Source: Polytrichum commune | Lineage: Eukaryota; Streptophyta; Polytrichopsida; Polytrichales; Polytrichaceae | Direction: 5' to 3' | DNA length: 64,000 nt | Assembly: GCA_950295325.1 (NCBI GenBank) | Contig: OX485804.1 | Coordinates: 55,478,429 to 55,542,428, forward strand | Shown: positions 57,801 to 64,000 of the stretch, in pieces | Position numbering within the stretch: position 1 is the stretch's first letter | How the letters are laid out: every line of letters starts with the position of its first letter | Program-made: the position numbers and the translations under genes | The notes under the pieces: model-generated | The model's database searches: none | What the model was told of the DNA's origin: nothing | Seen by the model: only the letters and a program-made list of their open reading frames with translations

Positions 57801-59296
57801 ACCCACACCCCACACCTGATTCCACACACCGGATATAAGGTAGTCCGCCACAAAGAAGACTTTGTTGTTGTGATGACTTGTAGGTGGTTGGTTGGTAGAG
57901 GGCATAAACTCTTCCCAGTGGAAGTGACACTGCTCTTTAAGTAAGTTAGTGAATGATCACAGCCGCACAGGAGGCAACTTCTTCTCCCTCAGCTGTAAGT
58001 TAGTACGCAAGCCACGGCTCTGTCACTCCCGCTTTCTGGTATCTTGTTACTTCCCTTGGGTCACATAACCAGTTGGCTAATCTGGTACTTAAGTTACGGG
58101 TCACTCATGCTTCTCAGTTCCAGCTCCATAGCCCTAGCCCTCGGTCCTTGATGCAGGCCCGTTTTACTTGATTGTACTTTAACCTCTGCAATTCTTTGCT
58201 TGTTAGTTGTTTTGCAGTGACCGTGACCTCTCATGTTGGTTACACGTGTAAGGTAAGTGAGCCAAACTCGGTTCCTTCTCTTAATCGGACGCATGTAGTT
58301 TGAGTGGTGTGTGATTAGGTGTGGAGCTGGTAATGGACACTTGAGAGACATGTGTTCAAAAGAGATTGGATGATGTTGATGCGATGGTTTACATAGTTAA
58401 GACTCAAGAGGACATCTATGATCACTTGACTCAAAAAGAGAATCTTCACTTTGATCATGAATAAGATGTTCACGTGAACTCTGTTAAACACTTGCTTGAT
58501 ACCATGTAAAGCTAAGAATACCTAACCACCACCATGTGAATAAACATTGTAGAGAATTAGCACATATGGGTGTATCTCTCATTTGATCTAGTGAGAATGT
58601 TGGGTACTATGTATAACTTGGTAGTTTGTTCACAGATGTGTATGAAGAAACTAGGATGAACCCTAGAAAGTCTTGGAGCTTATCTCAAATTGTTATGAAT
58701 TTTGAAAATCCAACATTGACATTGAATTGTAAGAAGGACACATAAATACCTCCCCCCCCCCCCTCCATTAATGTTGACCATTGAACCTAGAATAGTTAAC
58801 AATTTTTAAGCATGAAGTCCAATCTTTTTTGAAAAATATGATTTCATGATGTCCATTTTTAGATTTGCAACTAATTAACAACCCACCACTCAAATAGAGG
58901 TGTGTAGATAACATAAGAAACCAAATTAGGCCCGGTTACCTTAATCACAATTATGGTTGTGTAGTATAGGCTGGGGTGAACCAACCCGTACACTGGTTCC
59001 TTGAAGGCAAGGGTTTAGGCATCCAACAAGGAACGAGTGTATGGGTTGGTTCACCCAAATATGTAGTATAGTGTGCAAGTGATAACGTTTTACAATGTAT
59101 TATGAATAGATACATGGTATAACTTAGCCCTCAAGTTTGAGATTGATGATTCTAACCATTGGGCCCTTGCTTCCTTCCTGAAAGCCATCTCACTGGAAAT
59201 GCAAAGACATTGCTAAAAGAATATATCATCTGGGATTTATGTGATTTTAACCATGAGAATGATCTTATGATATCCACCAAGTACACTTAATTGTCT
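57801..59296. other. No gene seen; one R2 repeat copy
   Basis: 58290-58500 is a diverged R2 unit (GAGAATCTTCACTTTGATCA then GAATAAGATGTTCACG). A C run is at 58752-58763. A GGTGAACCAACCC(G)TACACT motif and its inverse lie at 58976-59061, a short imperfect inverted repeat with a ~40-bp loop. Confidence 0.45.
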
Positions 59297-59484
59297 TATT
59301 AGTGTGTGTTACCAGTTGGAGTTATGCATTGCTATAACATTTTCCTGAGTGTATGATTTTTTACTCAAGCTACATAAATAGTTAGTAAGCACATTAAAAA
59401 ATGATATAACTTACTTGGTAAAAAAAACAATGTTAGTAAAAAGTGTTAGCAACACGTAACTCCAAATGGTAACCCACACTAATA
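59297..59484. mobile_element. MITE related to 10016-10236
   Basis: Inverted ends TATTAGTGTGTGTTACCA and its near reverse complement match for about 38 bp, with weaker pairing continuing a further ~15 bp outward (AATTGTC). The subterminal GGAGTTATGCATTGCTATAA is shared with the MITE at 10016. No target duplication was identified. Confidence 0.6.
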
Positions 59485-60267
59485 GGACAATTTAATGTAG
59501 TGATTAGATCATCATCCCTCTATGGTTGTGAGAATCCATGTGTTCGGTCCCTCATAATCTTCATCAATCCGCCTCTTTGAGGTACTTTGAAAGAGTTGTC
59601 AAATAGAGTTTTGGAAGGCCTTGGACATTATCTATACAATGCCCATGTAGGCTCCACGTCATTTGGAATCCAATGAATCATTTTTCATAGTTTTCGGATT
59701 GTGCTATAAAGTGGAATAGGATGAGATAATCTAAATATAACAACACTTAGCACTAGGTTGTAGCACTATAGGGCCGGGAATGTTGGGAGCATAATGTTCT
59801 ATTTATGATGGACCGCCCTTACAAAATGTACAGTTTTGCACATTGTTCACTATGCAAGGATGAACCGACAATTGGGCCATCATCCAAGATACCCTTTGAA
59901 ATTATATATATGACAGAACAAACTATTCTACTAGCAAGGCATGTTTACATGTTGGTGCCCCACGTGCAGCTCAGCACTGGCTATCCAGGTTAGTGCTAGG
60001 CTACAACATGTTAGCCTCATATTCTTGCCAATCATTTACGATTGTCCTACTTATTACGACCACCTCTCCCTCTTTAGAAAGGGTCCAGAGAGGGTAGCAT
60101 ATTAGGACTACTCCTCTTTTCTTTAGAAAAGGTGTAAAGGGTAGGCTTAGTAGTGTTATGAAGTGCTCATTGAAGTTCAAATTGTAGGATTCAAGAGGAC
60201 CTTGAATAATATTATACAATTGCTTGTGTTCATTTTGTTGACCTTGGGAATTATGTTAGATTAAAAC
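59485..60267. other. No recognisable gene
   Basis: AT-rich; only short frames. Confidence 0.4.
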
Positions 60268-60621
60268 CTCGGGGGGGGGGGGGGGTAGTCATTGGTTGGA
60301 GTAGCAATATACGTGTGAACAAATGATAGGGTATTTTAAAAACATGGGAGCAAAAATTTATAATTGGGCTTAAGAGTAATATAGGGTATCAAAAATGGCA
60401 CTGGACATCTTTAAAGTACTATAGGGTATGGAATAATAGGTAATTTGGAATTATAAGTAATGCAAGCCATTTTTCTATTAACCCAAAGTAGAAATTTACA
60501 TAATGATAGCATGTGAAAAAAAAAAAAAAATTGAAAGTAATACCCCCCTATAAAATAGTGGTTGTTCGCACCTATATCCTTAACTTTTTAACACACTGCC
60601 CCCCCCCCCCCCCCCCCCGAG
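60268..60621. mobile_element. hAT-type MITE with poly-G ends, copy 2 (354 bp), inverted
   Basis: The ends are CTCGGGGG.../...CCCCCGAG with a target duplication ATTAAAAC (60260-60267 and 60622-60629). The interior is the reverse complement of 28206-28545 with few differences. The terminal G/C runs are longer here (about 16 and 21) than in copy 1 (about 6 and 12), and an inner poly-A is also longer. Confidence 0.88.
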
Positions 60622-60629
60622 ATTAAAAC

Positions 60630-61470
60630 CATGGGATGTGAATCCTACTAAGGAGCTCATTTTTTAATCTGGATCTCTTTGCACATGGTTTCACTGTTAA
60701 TCATCAATACATAATAAATAAATAAAAGAGGGTTTTGAGTATTGTTATGTTAGATGACACTAAATTATTAACATTTCACACTATTTTGACCAGTTACTAG
60801 AATGGTAAGAATGCACTATAATGGGTATACTATAGTGGCCTTGCTACACTCTAAACTCTGTGGTATCACACATGTGGCAACCAAAGTGCACGTGATATTA
60901 CAGATTTTTGTAGTTTTAACATGGATGCGTGACACTATAGAATTAGTGTAGCATGTGACACTATGGAATAACACAAAGTGCAACATTTTAATGGTATGGT
61001 GTGGTCCACTCCACTTGGCCTTCCCGGGCGATGTGGCATATGCATGCACCGACATTCAACAAGTGGCATAAGCAGGAGAAGAAAAAGAAGAAGAAGGTGA
61101 CACTCCACATATCGACACATGGCGCAATGCGAGGGTGTGGGTTGACTTCTTTGGTGGTTTGCATTAAGGACAAAATTCGTGATATAAGGGAGAGAAACAT
61201 GACAATAAGGAGTGAGATTTGAAGTACGAACATCCGTTCCCTAGGGTTTCGGGATATTAGAGAGTGAGTGACATTATGGGGGTTGATTACGGAGTTTAGG
61301 GTGTGTGTACGGATGAACGAAGAGAGTTCCAATACACAAATGCTTGTGATCCGGTTAACTTAGTTGACCCAAGATATTCACATTCAACCCGGATTTTATT
61401 TTGTAGAAAGTACGGTATGATCATAAAGAGGACTCTGAACTTAGTTGGAAGTGTAACAGAGAATATCTAA
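60630..61470. other. No recognisable gene
   Basis: Several GTGACACTAT-like motifs in both orientations (60750-60970) suggest another diverged MITE, but ends could not be fixed. A short AAG-rich run lies near 61081-61097. Confidence 0.4.
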
Positions 61471-61479
61471 AAAGCTGGA

Positions 61480-61770
61480 GAATGGAATGGAATGGGGCCA
61501 AAGGAAGGAATGAGGGAAGCTGGAGGCACCTTATCCACCGTCCCCTCTATCCGCTCCTCCTGTCCAAGCACTGCCGCTGCCAGGACCCAAATCTCGCCCG
61601 CCAATGGCCGCAGGCCACCGCCGCATCCATCCAGCCTTTGACGCAGTCCCGTCCAGTCGCGGCAGCCCCCACGCCCGCTTTTCATCCTACCCCGCCCCGC
61701 TTTCATCCAAATTCAAGCCTGGCTCGCTGGGGGAGACAGGGAATTTATCGTACATAGGCGCACCTCTCAT
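61480..61770. other. GC-rich island, no assigned gene
   Basis: Much GC-richer than its surroundings and open on both strands, but the products are Arg/Gly- or Pro/Ser-rich low-complexity text. It could be a 5' region of a gene, a captured fragment, or another GC-rich LTR middle like those in A, D and F. Confidence 0.3.
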
Positions 61771-62640
61771 TCATTCATCCAACATAGAAGACCTGGAGTA
61801 GCTAGTATGCAGTCCGAGGGTTACTTTTTAAAAGTAGGTTGATGAGGTCATTTGAGATGTATCGGCAACAAATTTACAAGGGGATCAATTTTTTTTTTAC
61901 TGTTGTATGGATGAGAGGTACGTTCATGGAGGATAATTCCCTTTTTCCGTTAGTTGGCGTGGTGGTTGGTTTGGAATCCATGGCGTCTGTGTAAACTCAT
62001 CTATTGTGGATGAAGGGGCTCCAGTTAAAAAGGAGGTCCTCTACAAGATTGACAGTTGATTCATTCCAACTCGACAACACTAGACTAATCCGAGGTCTCC
62101 AACTCTACTTGTGGAGTCAAATTGTCTAACCACACTAAATATTGCATTCGGTGTCACCAATTCTAAATGCAAACCACCCATGTAGTGTCACTGAGACTAA
62201 ATGTTAACCTAACATTATTCATCACACCTTCAAATTTTTATGTTTTTATTGGACACTATAGATTTACAATGTTGCAAGTGATGTCACTTACTTAAGTGAT
62301 TTTTCATTCAAGTTTCAATAATCCATGACAGTAATTCGTTACATAAATGTCATTATGTAGAATATACTGAAAGTGGATGACCCAAACGAAATCAAGATCA
62401 CAACATGTACAAAATCATTCTTACAAATTTCTATAAACAAGATTAGCACATGAACATGAATGAAATACAACATTTAGTGTAGTCATTTACATAATTCACT
62501 GCGTTTTCACCTCCGCTCGCACGGGGTGAGATTACATAGACACCACGAACCCCTAGCCAGTGGTGGTTGGGCGGGCAACACTACTCTAGTCCCGGGTGGG
62601 ATGCAAGTTGATGCAACAAGAGTTGCCAATTGTGGGAGGC
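61771..62640. other. No recognisable gene
   Basis: AT-rich sequence with TAGTGTCAC-like motifs (62130-62300), perhaps a diverged MITE. Confidence 0.35.
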
Positions 62641-62805
62641 AGCAGCAGTAAAGGTTGAAGAGGGGAAGGAGAGGGGCTGCTAAAAATAGTCACCTAGGCA
62701 TGAACACACGCAACGCATCGCATGTAACCTGTCGGAGTGAAAGCAGGAGAGGAGAGCAAGGCGAGGGGAAGGGGGGAGGGGGAATTGGGGGGGGAGCTGG
62801 CGGCC

Positions 62806-62916
62806 ATGATCGTGAGCGCGGTGACGAGGCTCTCCAGGCTTGACCCAGCCGTCATAGCCGCCACCCGCGGTGTGAACGCTTCCCGCGCCACCTCCCTGGA
62901 GACAAGTGGGCCATGA
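62806..62916 (+). CDS. Small open frame in a GC-rich island (hypothetical)
   Basis: An ATG in a purine-rich, GC-rich context (62640-63000) opens 36 codons: MIVSAVTRLSRLDPAVIAAT and an Arg/Ala/Ser-rich rest, then TGA. The composition (Arg, Ser, Ala, no acids early) would suit an organelle transit peptide or the first exon of a longer gene. No splice donor is obvious. It may be chance or a captured exon. Confidence 0.2.
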   Translation: MIVSAVTRLSRLDPAVIAATRGVNASRATSLETSGP

Positions 62917-62999
62917 ATGCGGCATTGGCAACTCGCCCTCCACCCTCCCTGACTCCGAGCTGACTCCCTGGTTCCCAGGCTCCTGCCCCCCTAGGCCTG

Positions 63000-64000
63000 C
63001 TCACTTCACCAAGCCTAGGGAAATGGGCCATGGGTCGTTAAATGGTTAGTTCCCACCCCCAGTTCTCCTTCGATGTGAATTGCACTATCAGGCTCGTTTA
63101 CACCATGGACCATGGAAGTTGGTATTTTTCCATGGTCCGAATTTTTTTAAAATAAAATCAACTTACACAGTTTTTGGGTCTCTCACTAGATGTAAATCGA
63201 ATGTGGACCAGGAGGAATGACCATGCATCAAAAAGTGCATGTGTTGATTTTTCCTAAAAAATAATAGTTTTGAAAAAAAATTAAGTTTGCCCGGAGTGAT
63301 ACCTGGGACTTGTGGCGCCATAGGTGAGAGGGTCCAAGTGATCCTAATGTGGATAAGGGCCCTAGGCGTTGAGAACACCTCCCACCCACGGAGACTAAGA
63401 GTCACAAGGTTAAGGCCATGAGCATTGGGTAGCTTGTGGCGTCCGGATTCTAGAATGCTCAAGAACTCCCCAAACGGAGGTGTGAGCTAAGAGATATGAC
63501 AATTTGAGTGGGGCAACACCCAACACTCGAGGGGGCATTGTGAAGGGATGGAGTGACCTGAGAGTGGCACCCAAGAGTGTGAAGGTTAGGACAACCATAA
63601 CTCCCAAAACACTTGTCCGAATGGGGCAAGTGAGGAATCTATCGGCATCTACGCAAAGAGTAGATCTCAATGAACTGGAATTGCTTGATATAATCAAATA
63701 TCAAAAGACGAAGTTATGAAGGTTTGAAGCTGTTGGGGGACTCCATTCCCATCGGCTAAAGGAAAACGTCTACCTCGCCCCAACTCTTAGGAGAGTGACA
63801 AAAGGTTACTTGATGATGGGGTAGGGGCCCTACGCAAAATCCTAGAGGCTTAAAGGGGAGGCGGCTCTACCAACCGACCTGCCTGTTGCACATCAGCGTG
63901 GCCTCCACGGGCGTTGGCCCAACGTGGGGGCAAAGTTGCCAAGTTGCTTTGGGTTGTTGTAGTGTTGCTCCGGCAACGTAATGATCAACTCAAGATTGGA
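63000..64000. other. No assigned gene
   Basis: Minus-strand frames at 63163-63462 and 63410-63697 overlap and have no known motif. The text AGCTTGTGGCGTCCGGATTC and similar could belong to an LTR, but no ends are visible inside the window. Confidence 0.35.

Overview
This is a stretch of land-plant nuclear DNA, almost entirely made of old, nested transposable elements around one partly decayed host gene. The evidence is GT-AG introns, a host gene that reads like a plant nuclear protein, and plant-type element families (copia, gypsy, LINE, hAT, CACTA, Mutator-like). There are no operons and no organellar genes. The density of long degraded copies suggests a large genome, perhaps a seed-free vascular plant, but the clade is a guess.

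Layout. 1-6498: a plus-strand host gene in about six exons; its middle exon is broken by frameshifts and stops. 6499-12580: intergenic DNA with a MITE (10016-10236) and diverged repeats. 12587-19672: a dead LINE cut by two solo-LTR-like insertions (A, B). 19673-24188: a third, 4.5-kb minus-strand member (C), followed by a CACTA-type foldback MITE. 25070-25990: a dead hAT/DUF659 transposase (minus), then member D (26132-27802). 28206-28545: a hAT-type MITE with poly-G ends, found again in inverted orientation at 60268-60621. 29498-30167: a deleted hAT element. 30170-36188: diverged repeats, a LINE ORF1-like piece and a copia leader fragment. 36189-49760: a gypsy element whose C-terminal PHD-like finger is split by the 9.2-kb element at 40011-49227. 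49770-53795: a minus-strand copia remnant holding members E and F. 53795-57270: a plus-strand copia remnant of the same family. 57270-64000: mostly non-coding, with MITEs and two GC-rich islands.

The most interesting object is 40011-49227. It has terminal inverted repeats, TGAGCRR-type subterminal heptamers and a perfect 10-bp target duplication (GTGTGACACA). It carries two divergent multi-exon genes. The plus gene is a Mutator-like transposase with an N-terminal Cys/His finger and a C-terminal SWIM finger. The minus gene joins a ParB-like domain to a beta-class N4/N6 DNA methyltransferase-like domain. The shared promoter holds a 28-bp perfect palindrome and an array of 20-bp palindromes. A second palindrome array, at exactly 32-bp spacing, lies in a duplicated intron/exon segment of the transposase gene. 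Both genes are broken in this copy. I know of no described Mutator-like element with a ParB-methyltransferase partner gene, but I could not search.

A second theme is a family of six TGTGAGCC...GGCTCACA elements (A-F), each flanked by a 5-bp duplication. Three carry a stem-loop about 160 bp from the 3' end whose stem differs by paired changes between copies.
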